DNA of 64,000 nucleotides from Siphonodentalium dalli (lineage: Eukaryota; Mollusca; Scaphopoda; Gadilida; Siphonodentaliidae): positions 185,786,716 to 185,850,715 of the forward strand of contig CP136066.1 in assembly GCA_032622095.1 (NCBI GenBank), given 5' to 3'. The position numbers and the translations under genes were made by a program. Shown here piece by piece: positions 55,336-64,000 of this stretch. Under the pieces are notes generated by a model that did not search any database, was not told where the DNA came from, and saw only the letters and a program-made list of their open reading frames with translations. Positions within the stretch are counted from its first letter, which is position 1. Each line of letters begins with the position of its first letter.

Positions 55336-55985
55336 TGTTTGGAGTTTGTTCTATGTCATCACGAGGAGAGAAATTTCGGTTCTAAGTGTTTGGTATGGTC
55401 AGATAGAAGTCAGATCAGAGAAGCCAAGATATATGGAACGCACTCCGACAATTCCCTTAGTTCAGCAAGGAGAATTTGGTATAGAGGGATCCTTGATAAT
55501 TCGAATTTAACGGGATTATTGTTCTGTGTCGTCACGAGGAACGAGAACTTGGTTCTAAGGGTTTGGTATGGTCAGATAGAAGTCAGATCAGAGAAGCCAA
55601 GACTATATGGAACGCACTCCGACAATCCCCTTAGTTCAGCCAGGAGAACTTGGTATAGAGGGATCCTTGATAATTCGAATTTAACGTGATTATTGTTCTG
55701 TGTCGTCACAAGGAACGAAAACTTGGTTCTAAGGATTTGGTATGGTCATGTAGAAGTCAGATCAGAGAAGCCAAGCCTATATGGAACGCACTCCGACAAT
55801 TCCCTTAGTTCGGCCAGGAGAATTTGGTACCGGGGGATCCTTGATAATTCGAATTTAACAGGATTATTGTTCTGTGTCATCCTGAGGGAAACTTGGGTTC
55901 TAAGTGTTTGGTATGCTCAGTTGGAAGTCAGATCAAATATGGAATGTACAACATCTTTAGTTCAGCCAGTTCTACATTTCTGGAA
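55336..55985. repeat. ~173-bp tandem repeat, about 3.7 copies
   Basis: The anchor TCTAAG(T/G)GTTTGGTATGGTC recurs at 55381, 55554, 55728 and 55899, that is 173, 174 and 171 bp apart. Units contain AGAAGTCAGATCAGAGAAGC, ATGGAACGCACTCCGACAAT, TTAGTTCAGCCAGGAGAA and GGGATCCTTGATAATTCGAA. The 174-bp spacing keeps one + frame open across two units (LLFCVVTRNENLVLRVWYGQ), but the other spacings break it. Confidence 0.9.
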
Positions 55986-56264
55986 ATGTTTGGTTTTAGT
56001 AGCATGATAGTTTACATCACAACATCCGTTTATTCTATACACAGGATGTATGAAATTTGTGCTGGCCTGTTTTCCATCATCGTCATGGATGGAGTATGTA
56101 CGTTGGCTCGAGTGGATTGGTTGTTATTCGACTCCGACAGAATGCTGACGTTATGGTCTGTTCCACAATATAAACCGAGTCACTCGATGTCGTATACGTC
56201 GCGTTTGGTGAAATGCCTGCTTGTTGCGAGGCTCTGTGCTACTGGGGAAGATTTGGTAAGTTAA
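55986..56264. other. Unique DNA between array and MITE
   Basis: A 123-codon + frame (55893-56264) begins in the last repeat unit and ends at a MITE border. No recognised motif. Confidence 0.35.
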
Positions 56265-56479
56265 CACTTTATTTACTAAATGGATTATCCCACCCAGTTA
56301 TAAAAGTATACATTGGAAGCGTCTATTTTTCATCTGGAGGTATGTTTAGGAAATATAAGCAGACGACAAATAATAGAAAGTGCAGGAAATATTCAGATAA
56401 TATGTCATTTGTTGAATTTATTACCTAAACATTTCCGAAGGGATAACTACTCGTCATGGATTATTTAGTAAAGAAAGGG
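56265..56479. mobile_element. piggyBac-like MITE family B, intact (215 bp)
   Basis: Perfect TTAA borders (56261-56264 and 56480-56483). Ends CACTTTATTTACTAAATGG and ATTATTTAGTAAAGAAAGGG. Inner TATAAGCAGACGACAAAT and the inverted ATTCAGATAATATG / CCTAAACATTTCC pair. Non-coding. Confidence 0.85.
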
Positions 56480-56526
56480 TTAAGGGACCTGGAAGATGTA
56501 TTCCATTATGCAGACATAATGGTTAA

Positions 56527-56633
56527 CCCTTCCATGACTGGAGCTTCCTGTGGGGATCCCAATACAGATGGCAGCTTGTATTACTTAGTGTCGTCTGCTC
56601 ACTTATGTGAGGGGCTCCATAAGGGTTGTCTAA
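56527..56633. mobile_element. TTAA-flanked MITE end fragment
   Basis: TTAA (56523-56526) then CCCTTCCATGACTGGAGC, the same terminus as the full element that starts at 56634. The following 80 bp differ (CAGCTTGTATTACTTAGTGT) and end CATAAGGG. It could be a different, shorter member of the family inserted beside the second. Confidence 0.55.
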
Positions 56634-56888
56634 TCCTTCCGTGACTGGAGCTTCCTGAAATTTTGCGAAAACCCTGTGCCAATGCATTCTCTTACATATG
56701 CGAGTCTCTCATATGGAGCCTGGCATATATAATGTAATGCATTGGTCTAACAATATTTACCCTGACCTTTTAAGCCAGTGCATTCTCTTATATATACTAG
56801 GCTCCCTATCAAAAGACTCACATATATATGAAAATGCACTGGCACCGGATCTTTAATGCTGCACCAGCGAAGCCCCATCATGAAAGGG
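56634..56888. mobile_element. Double-hairpin MITE (CATGA-type ends), 255 bp, CTAA-flanked
   Basis: Flanked by CTAA at 56630-56633 and 56889-56892. Ends TCCTTCCGTGACTGGAGC and GCCCCATCATGAAAGGG. Hairpins at about 56677-56747 and 56775-56845 carry CCAATGCATTCTCTTACA and CCAGTGCATTCTCTTATA arms. The other copy with two borders (38688) is flanked by TTAA, so CTAA here is a variant target. Confidence 0.85.
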
Positions 56889-56892
56889 CTAA

Positions 56893-57969
56893 CAATGTGT
56901 TTTGATAGAGCTTGTTCAAGCAGTTATGATAAAGCCAGGTATCAAATGAACATGACATGAGTTACACCAGAAAGAGGTTTGTGTAGATGATGCAGCGTTT
57001 TAAACTGTTAGTGTATACATTTGGGTTGTTGTACTGCTGTTGACGAAATGTTCGATTGTCTATAGACATGCCGACGGGTATATACTACCAACATGAAGCA
57101 CGCGTACAACATTTGGCTAATATTAATCTAATACCGATTTTACTCCATATATATCGAACATGGTTATAGCTCTACTACTTGTTGGATGTTTTTGTTTTCA
57201 GTTAGGATATTACAGAATTTTACACATACTTATGTTAATCTGGTGGACATTTTAATTTTCGTCATTGGGATGATCGATTGGTAGTGTTTCCCGCGAGGTA
57301 ATATGACGCCGCGAAAGACTGTCAGGAATAGAACAAAACAATCTAAAATCATTACAACAATCCATAAACCACTCAAATAGGTCCGTGTCAAATACGAAAC
57401 TTCGAGTCTTGGTGATAGTGTTTACCTGCGGTTGCTAGGCAACGGCGCGAGGTAATCTCGAGAGAACACTCCAACATGTCGGTTGTCTCTGGTTATCTTA
57501 TCCGATCCATCGTAATATTACATGGTCGCCATTCCCGGCCTTCAGCAAACAACCCCCTTGTTCGAACTTGAAAGCCTGTGGTATCAGCATTCATCCTCCG
57601 TTTGTTGCTGGGGTTCTACCGTTTCTGGCGAGACACCTCGTGGGAGAGCCGCAGAAAAACATGTGTACTTAAATCTGCCATATGATACCCACTATTACAC
57701 ACAAAACTGATGGGGGTCATATTCAAGTAGTGTGTTTCCTTGACATCTCATTATGGCATCACAACCGATAAATATTGTAGTGAGACAATCTTCTGGGAGA
57801 ATTTCATTGCCATATATCTCCACACTGCCTAATGGATTCCCGGCCTCTCGATCCTAGTGTTCCACAGAAGCCTTTCATTGCAATTTGAAATATAAACATC
57901 ATATGGCCTTAATTTTGGCCAAAAAAAACTTATGCGGAAGCAATATATCAACAAATTTGCATTCATGTG
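56893..57969. other. Intergenic DNA, nothing recognised
   Basis: Unique sequence with moderate CpG around 57400-57660. A 62-codon + frame at 57522-57710 is unrecognised. Confidence 0.4.
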
Positions 57970-58232
57970 TCACACTGTGGCCACATGCATGACTGTGGAT
58001 GGTCTTACATGCGTGTATACACTGTGGATGGTCTTACGTGTATGTACGCTGTGGATAGTTTTACATGCATGTACACTATGGGTGGTCTTACATACATGTA
58101 CACTGTGTATGGTCTTACATGCATGTGCTCCGTGGATGGTCTTACATGCATGTACACTGTGTGTGTGGTCTTACATGCATGCATGTACACTGTGGATTGT
58201 CTTACATGCATGTACACTGTGGATGGTCTTGT
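57970..58232. repeat. ~30-bp minisatellite, 8 copies
   Basis: The unit is ATGGTCTTACATGCATGTAC then ACTGTGG. Because the unit is near 30 bp, three + frames and one − frame stay open through it; all read as short Cys/Met/Thr repeats and are not convincing proteins. Confidence 0.9.
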
Positions 58233-58403
58233 GCCATTATCGGACAAAATGTGTAGAATATATATTGAACGTCTTGAAACTATAACGGATATCGAACATA
58301 CTACATACTACAAGAGCAGTCTGATCTAACTCTGGTTTTGTATTATATACTTGCCCATGAATTATAAGGTTTTAGCAGTGAGATATAAGTGATATCCCAC
58401 TAG

Positions 58404-58433
58404 TGAGATATCGATATCTCACTGGTATTATTG
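58404..58433. repeat. 30-bp near-perfect palindrome
   Basis: ACTAGTGAGATATCG / CGATATCTCACTGGT with a single mismatch and no loop, preceded by GTGAGATATAAGTGATATC. Confidence 0.8.
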
Positions 58434-58499
58434 CGCCGTATGGATTCTCATGTGTGTAGTCAGGTTATACTTCATATAGTGAATGATTTCCTGCACACA

Positions 58500-58798
58500 T
58501 CATGTACTGACATTCATTGGGGGCCATCGGCAAGTAACGAAAGTATATAATAAATACCAAGTCTATACTTTTTGAGTGTTTTAAATATGAGACTATTTTT
58601 TTGGGCGTAATGTGTCAGCTTGAAATTCTGATGTATCGACATTCATTGGGGGGCATATATAAGCAAGTAACTAAAGTATATAATAAACAGAATATCCACA
58701 CTTTTTCAGTGGATATGGGTTAAATCTCATTCGTGATGACAAAATAATTCAATGTTTTGTCACCACTCATGAGATATAACCCATATCCACTGAAAAGG
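58500..58798. repeat. Short duplication ending in a 98-bp hairpin
   Basis: ACATTCATTGGGGGCCAT, AAGTAACGAAAGTATATAAT and TACTTTTTGAGTG at 58510-58575 recur at 58638-58710. A hairpin (58701-58798) then pairs CTTTTTCAGTGGATATGGGT ... GATGACAAAA with TTTTGTCACC ... ACCCATATCCACTGAAAAG. Confidence 0.75.
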
Positions 58799-59926
58799 TA
58801 TTATACAACGCGAATGGATATTAGTAATTTTCCATCTTTCAGAACGGTGTAGATACTGGCTAACATGTTTTATTCTCTGCCCCATATATATCATTAAAGG
58901 GGTACTGTACGCCATTTTCAATAAATTCCAGGTAATAACAACGATATAGTATCGATAATATACAGAAAATAAGTAATTTGAATCGAAGATGTATTCTGTA
59001 AACGTCCAGGTTAATAGGTTATCTTAAAATCAAAGTTAATAATTTGATATAAATTTAATTTATGGCTGGAGCCATAAAATAAATTACGAATTTCCGTGTG
59101 CAGGACGGAATCAAATTAATTCTTGACGGATAGTGGTTGGGCAACGTTTGACACACATGGTTGTGTAAAAAATATGTTTACACGGGGCGTAAACTTAAGT
59201 CACTAACAGACTATAGTGACTATACAATAACTTAAATCAGTCTATGGGACTAGTATGTATATAATATAACATTTATTTGATACATTTGCTTGAAAACTGT
59301 AAAAAAAAGATTACTCGACGACGGCAATTTGTATTTTCGCATTCCGACTACACTGTGATACATGAATGTGTCGCTATGAAGGGATATACGAACTGTGTAA
59401 AACCTTCGGACTGATACCTTACACTGCCGAACGTTCGTATATACTATCGACCCCTCGGACTAATGAACCCTCTGACTAACGCACTGTACTCTTAGGGGTT
59501 AAAGCGACAAACTGCAATTCACAATCATGTGCTATCCAGATAAGGGCGTCCCATACATGATCATAGCTTTATGATCTCTCAGCGTGTGCAATAAACTGAG
59601 ATAAGTGGGTGATATAGTTGTCAGGTGGGTATTGTAAATATTCAGATTAAGATTGAAGTTCGGCTTACATGTACAGATCAACGATCAATAGCGGATGTCG
59701 CTACATGTCCATCGTTCATGTTGATCAATATATAGGGGTGTGAGTCATGTCATCGTGCGACTGATCATGTCGAATGTCCAGCGAAATGGTACATGTCCAT
59801 CGTTCATTTTGGTCAATAGAGGGGTTGTGAGTCAGACTATGGTACGACAGATCACGTCAAATGTCCAGCGAAATTGTATACTTCCGTTTGTGTACCATCG
59901 CTGCCAAATAATGACTTCGACACTAA
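58799..59926. other. Intergenic DNA, nothing recognised
   Basis: Contains GGGGTACTGTACGCCATTTT near 58900, resembling a MITE terminus without a partner. Around 59690-59880 there is a duplicated CATGTCCATCGTTCAT / GTCAATA segment (two copies ~100 bp apart). Confidence 0.4.
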
Positions 59927-60493
59927 GGGTACGTTCATACGCTGGCAAGTTTGCACAGTATGATTTGCAGACATTTTGTCGTATATAAAACGATATGGTT
60001 CCATAATATGAACGGAAACCAGCACATAAAGTGTATCTGTGCCACAGTTAACTACGTGCGAAGTAAAAAAATATCTGTAGTTCCACTAGTAACGATGCTA
60101 CCAGAAGTTGCCTGTAAATATCATGCAATTATCTCGCAAGAATAAATCATACAGGTATTTGGAGGCAAATTCCAGTAGCACTGTTACAAGTGGAACTAGA
60201 TAAATGTTACTTCTCATGTCTTTCGCTTTGGTAAAGATGCATGTTATGTGCATGTTTCCGTTCATATTCTGGCACCATGTGGTTTTCTATGACGAAATGC
60301 CCGCAAAAACGTACCGTGCAAACTTGCCAGGATACGTTTATACAATCGCAAATTTGCGCATATATACAATGTGCCAGAAACCGTTACGTCTCATGTCGTT
60401 AGCTTTGGTAAATATGCAGTTGCCGTTCAAATTCTTTTGTGAGAAAATGCCTGCAAAAATGCCGCGCAAAACTGTCAGCGTATGAACGTACCC
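59927..60493. mobile_element. PIF/Harbinger-like MITE family F, 567 bp, TAA target duplication
   Basis: TAA at 59924-59926 and 60494-60496 flanks GGGTACGTTCATACGCTGG and TATGAACGTACCC. Long subterminal inverted arms contain GCAAGTTTGCACAGTATGAT, ACGATATGGTTCCATAATAT and GTAGTTCCACTAGTAAC. A second TIR-like stretch (CCGTGCAAACTTGCCAGG at about 60316) suggests one arm was duplicated. A 3-bp TAA duplication and GG-starting ends fit the PIF/Harbinger superfamily. No transposase. Confidence 0.8.
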
Positions 60494-61185
60494 TAATGAA
60501 GTTTGATCACGTTAGTTGGCTGACGTTTGGTTGTGAACATGCTCAACCCTGTACTTACTCGCTTGTGAGATTCTTGAGATGTCCAATATGTCAAAAGATA
60601 CACGATATACATGCACACGTTTAAACGCATGTTAGACGATAGATACACGAAAAACTTACATACGCTTGGGCGCATGTCAGACGAACGCTCTTTAATTTAC
60701 GACATCAGAAAGAAATTAGAAAAGAGCGTTCTATATTGCATCCTGTTGGAGAAAAACGTCCTTTGCTTCCTTATAGTCGTATTTTATGTATTTATTAACC
60801 GGGTTGATTCCCGGAAGGTGAAAAAAGGCAATTTCTGTTCGACGATTATGACAGGTTTTTGAGCTTAATAGCTTTTTTCAACAATTTCTGCCCATCTTTT
60901 CGGCCGCCAGTCTATTTTATGGATGGTGACTTGTCTTATCCCTTTGGACTTAGAATTTGCTGATTATTTCCGGGGTGCCAGGAATAGTTATTGTGCACAA
61001 TGCGTTCAATGACATAAAACTATCACCTTTTTAAATAAAATGTAATACTGTAATTCACCCTTGTATCGGGAGAGGGTCTCATGTGAGTTTCCGTTTGACT
61101 TGAACCCCAATCCCTTTGTAATTTAATAATTTACAATAAAATATGTTTGAAGTAAGACATAAAACTATTTGTAATAAAACTTGGT
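60494..61185. other. Intergenic DNA with an inverted AACGCTCTTT pair
   Basis: GAACGCTCTTTAATTTACG (about 60683) and GAAAAGAGCGTTCTATATT (about 60719) form a short inverted pair of the word that bounds 6856-7670. Nothing else recognised. Confidence 0.4.
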
Positions 61186-61430
61186 CCATGTATAGTTCAT
61201 GTATAGTTCATGTATAGTCCATGTATAGTTCATGTATAGTTCATGTATATTTCATGTATAGTCCATGTATAGTTCATGTATAGTTCATGTATAGTCCATG
61301 TATAGTCCATGTATAGTCCATGTATAGTTCAGGTATAGTTCATGTATAGTTCATGTATAGTTCATGTATAGTCCATGTATAGTTCATGTATAGTTAATGT
61401 ATAGTTCATGTATAGTCCATGTATAGTTCA
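61186..61430. repeat. 11-bp tandem repeat, ~22 copies
   Basis: The unit is CATGTATAGTT or CATGTATAGTC. C/T alternates at the last base in an irregular order, with single variants (ATTTCATG, CAGGTATAG, TTAATG). Confidence 0.95.
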
Positions 61431-61557
61431 AATTTGATTATAAGTTTCTTCCAGTGATTTTGTGTCAGCATTTATTTTGTTCTGTTTCTTTTTTTTTTAA
61501 AGACACCTTTTCGGCGGACGTGTGTCCAAGCGTCCTTTTATTATTTTAGACATGAAT

Positions 61558-61688
61558 GTAGTTTGAGTGTTCTATTGAAGGGTAAAGCATTGTGGCTGTT
61601 GGGCATATTGAAGTTCACAGTACACACTAAATGTGTTCCAACGGCCATATATAGCGACATACCCCTCAATAAAACACATTCAAACTAC
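61558..61688. mobile_element. Small foldback MITE with ~45-bp arms
   Basis: GTAGTTTGAGTGTTCTATTG, AAGGGTA and GGCTGTTGG return as CCAACGGCCA, ATACCCCTCAATAAAACACA and TTCAAACTAC. It is 131 bp, non-coding, and no target duplication is certain. Confidence 0.75.
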
Positions 61689-61848
61689 CTACTTATAATG
61701 TTTATATAGCTTTTTCCATATTAATCTACAAACTCAGCTGAAATTTGTTTGCTGAAATATAACTGCAGGTTGGATATTATACCATGCCGCACTGTAAGTT
61801 GTCCCAGTAGTCTACAGGTGCATTGTCGATCAATTAGTCTATGACAAA

Positions 61849-62412
61849 CAGGATCCGCGCTCTACAAAAATTTACTTTTGCCAAATAATTTGCCAAATGA
61901 AATTTATTTTTGCCAAATTCTTTTAGAATTTGCCAAATGCTATCCCTGCATGTTAGTATAATTTTCTGCGACTTTTGATATCAATAGCAAAACAGTTAGT
62001 TAATAATTATACTCGCGTCTCTAATGTGGTTTACCATACAACAATAAACTAATCACCAATCAATAACACGATAGAAGGACTGCTTCATTAGAAGGGCACA
62101 CCAAAAGAGGATTACATGTAGCTATGAAAACACCACCGCCACACTAAATACAGATAATCCCTCCACCCATCGATACTAATGCTATCAGATTAACAGCATC
62201 TTAATAAAGCTGTTAACTGTTCCTAAATCTATAAAACACCTCTAATATAATTTTAATGTAAGGGTTATTGAATTGATTGACAAAATTGTTTTCAACTTTC
62301 CTGAGGAATTAAAAAGTGACTTGCCAAAACTTTTGCCAAACAAAACTATTTTTTGCCAAATATGAATTATTTTTGCCATTGGCAAATTTCGCAAGTGGCA
62401 GCGCGAACCCTG
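61849..62412. mobile_element. hAT-like non-autonomous element, perfect 8-bp target duplication
   Basis: ATGACAAA at 61841-61848 and 62413-62420 flanks CAGGATCCGCGCTCTAC ... AGTGGCAGCGCGAACCCTG. An 8-bp duplication with CAGG-type ends fits the hAT superfamily. Both sub-ends are rich in TTTTGCCAAAT words (61875-61940 and 62320-62395), which could be transposase-binding repeats. There is no transposase ORF (564 bp). Confidence 0.9.
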
Positions 62413-62420
62413 ATGACAAA

Positions 62421-63317
62421 TATATGTTAACAAGATGTGATGTCGGTTAGTGTTATGATGTGTTTTATTGGGATATTAAACGCATGACCCAATGACCAGT
62501 TGACCAATCACCAACAATGATTTAGTGTAACACACATGCTTTGTAAATATTATGGTATATATGTTACGTGGGATGTCAGTCATTCTGATCTAAATCCATA
62601 CACATTGTGGGTGTTGGGTGCACTCGTTGTCGTGCTATCTGATTATCATATCTGGATTCAGCATGGCGGTCCCCGTACATGCACGGTATAATGTGTTGAC
62701 GGTGTGACAGATATCAACACTGATGTTCGTGTGTGCCTATCTTAGGACATTAGTACCTCAAGTAGATAAAAGTGCAAATGAGGACGTCGTGCATATATAT
62801 ATATATGTGGCAAGAACGGCGCTTGCATGGAAAATACTTAAGTTGCCGTTGATGTAACTTTTTAACGTAATTAAGTGATCCTAAGTCGTGACATGTCCCG
62901 ACCTATAGCTACTTGGGTTGTATGTCAGTTCTATATACCTGGCGGTATGCATGTAGTGTGCACAATTTAGATTGTGTAAGCTTAATAATAAATCGTTTAT
63001 AGTTTCAAGTATATAAAATATTCTACATTGCCCTTACATAAACATATTTAATATAAAAAAATAAGTTTACATCTTTGCAAAATTGATTACGTCAAAGCTG
63101 ATAAATAAAACATTGGTACTACTAGTTTTTATTTTATTTTTATTTAGTTATTTATAGTAACGTTGTGAATATCAAATGTCATGAACATACGAAAACTAAT
63201 AGTACACCAAAGGACACGCATTGGTATTATATTAGTTATATAAGAATGGGTGGAGCCACTAGTTCAGTGTGCTATATTTGGCCGCATGACAGAAGTCACA
63301 ACCTGGTAAAGCTCCTT
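62421..63317. other. Intergenic DNA, nothing recognised
   Basis: Unique AT-rich sequence, a short (TA)n at about 62793-62805, and no credible gene. Confidence 0.45.
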
Positions 63318-63320
63318 TAA

Positions 63321-63734
63321 TGGTACGTTCCTACGCTGGCAAGTTTGCACGATATGATTTGTGGGCATTTCATCATATAAAACCACATGGTGCCAGAATA
63401 TGAGCGGCAACATGCACATAACATGCATCTTTACTAAAGCTAACGACACGATGAGTAAAACGTGTGTATAGTTCCACTTGTAACGGTGCTACTGTAATTT
63501 GTCTTTAAATAACTGTATTATTTATTCTACGATATAATTGCATGCTATTTACAGGCAAATTCCGGTAGCATCGCTACAGTTGGAACTACAGATATTTTAC
63601 TTCGCACGTAGTTAGCTGTGGTAGAGATGCATCTTATATGCTTGTTTCCGTTAATATTCTTGCACCAAATCGTTTTCTACGACAAAATGCCTGCAAACGA
63701 TACCGTGCAAACTTGCCAGTGTATGAACGTACCC
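63321..63734. mobile_element. PIF/Harbinger-like MITE family F, 414 bp, TAA target duplication
   Basis: TAA at 63318-63320 and 63735-63737 flanks TGGTACGTTCCTACGCTGGC and GTGTATGAACGTACCC. Inverted arms share GCAAGTTTGCACGATATGAT / CGTGCAAACTTGCC, TAGTTCCACTTGTAACG / GTTGGAACTACAG and AAGATGCATC. Non-coding; the shortest intact copy of the family here. Confidence 0.85.
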
Positions 63735-63737
63735 TAA

Positions 63738-64000
63738 GTCGATAGTCAAACCATTACATTGGCCCAAATCGAGGTTCAATCTCATTAGTTGTATCCATAA
63801 AAGACGAACTTATGGTGTGAACTCAGATGTGGTATATTTAAGGATTGACTAAATTGTCTGTCGAATATTTCGTTACGAGGTATCACGAGCACACAATAGC
63901 CGCTCCTACTTCAGTTTTCGTTTGCGGTTTACAACATTGACTTGCTTATGTACTTGATGTACTAGACTGCTAATAGCTTTCATAAAGGTCGTCTGTTCCT
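63738..64000. other. Intergenic DNA, nothing recognised
   Basis: No repeat, hairpin or recognised coding segment up to the window edge. Confidence 0.45.

Overview
The window looks like AT-rich invertebrate nuclear DNA, most likely from a mollusc or another lophotrochozoan. The reasons are: one animal developmental gene, a single-exon FoxA whose forkhead domain has lophotrochozoan-like residues; tRNA-derived SINE fragments, one with the (AATC)n tail common in molluscs; and very dense short non-autonomous DNA transposons (MITEs). The species cannot be named from sequence alone.

The only protein-coding gene I can support firmly is foxA (9632-10993, + strand, 453 residues). It lies alone in a long stretch without other recognisable genes. 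No rRNA, tRNA, CRISPR or operon structure is present. Most other open frames are short, uncharacterised, or by-products of tandem repeats whose unit contains no stop codon.

Layout. 1-2900: GT-rich microsatellite and foldback elements. 2921-6560: a compound satellite whose core is about 52 copies of a 47-bp unit, part of it in a 6-mer (282-bp) higher-order pattern. 6856-7670: a 51-bp array and a MITE. 9300-11000: foxA and its probable promoter. 11000-31400: MITEs of several families, a SINE, a GAT/GAC microsatellite and a 265-bp-class duplication. 31447-32165: 18-bp and 29-bp minisatellites. 32173-42340: foldback elements, TTAA- and TA-flanked MITEs, and a pair of unusual elements rich in repeated GCGATATT-type motifs. 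43394-46500: two decayed copies, in inverted orientation, of one coding-like segment. 46881-47045: an almost perfect 80-bp-arm hairpin. 48434-52740: another double-hairpin MITE, a degenerate fourfold repeat and three copies of an uncharacterised coding-like block. 53773-64000: adjoining piggyBac-like MITEs, 173-bp, 30-bp and 11-bp arrays, PIF/Harbinger-like MITEs and a hAT-like element with a perfect 8-bp target duplication.

The most unusual observation is a 69-bp near-perfect hairpin (about 33-bp arms), usually present as an inverted pair around an AT-rich spacer. At least fifteen hairpins of this type occur, inside elements with at least four different outer terminal inverted repeats: three TTAA-flanked piggyBac-like types and one TA-flanked type. 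Its apparent independence from the outer ends suggests a nested or promiscuous hairpin module. A second, sequence-unrelated family (32173-32562 and 48434-48895) has the same two-hairpin plan.
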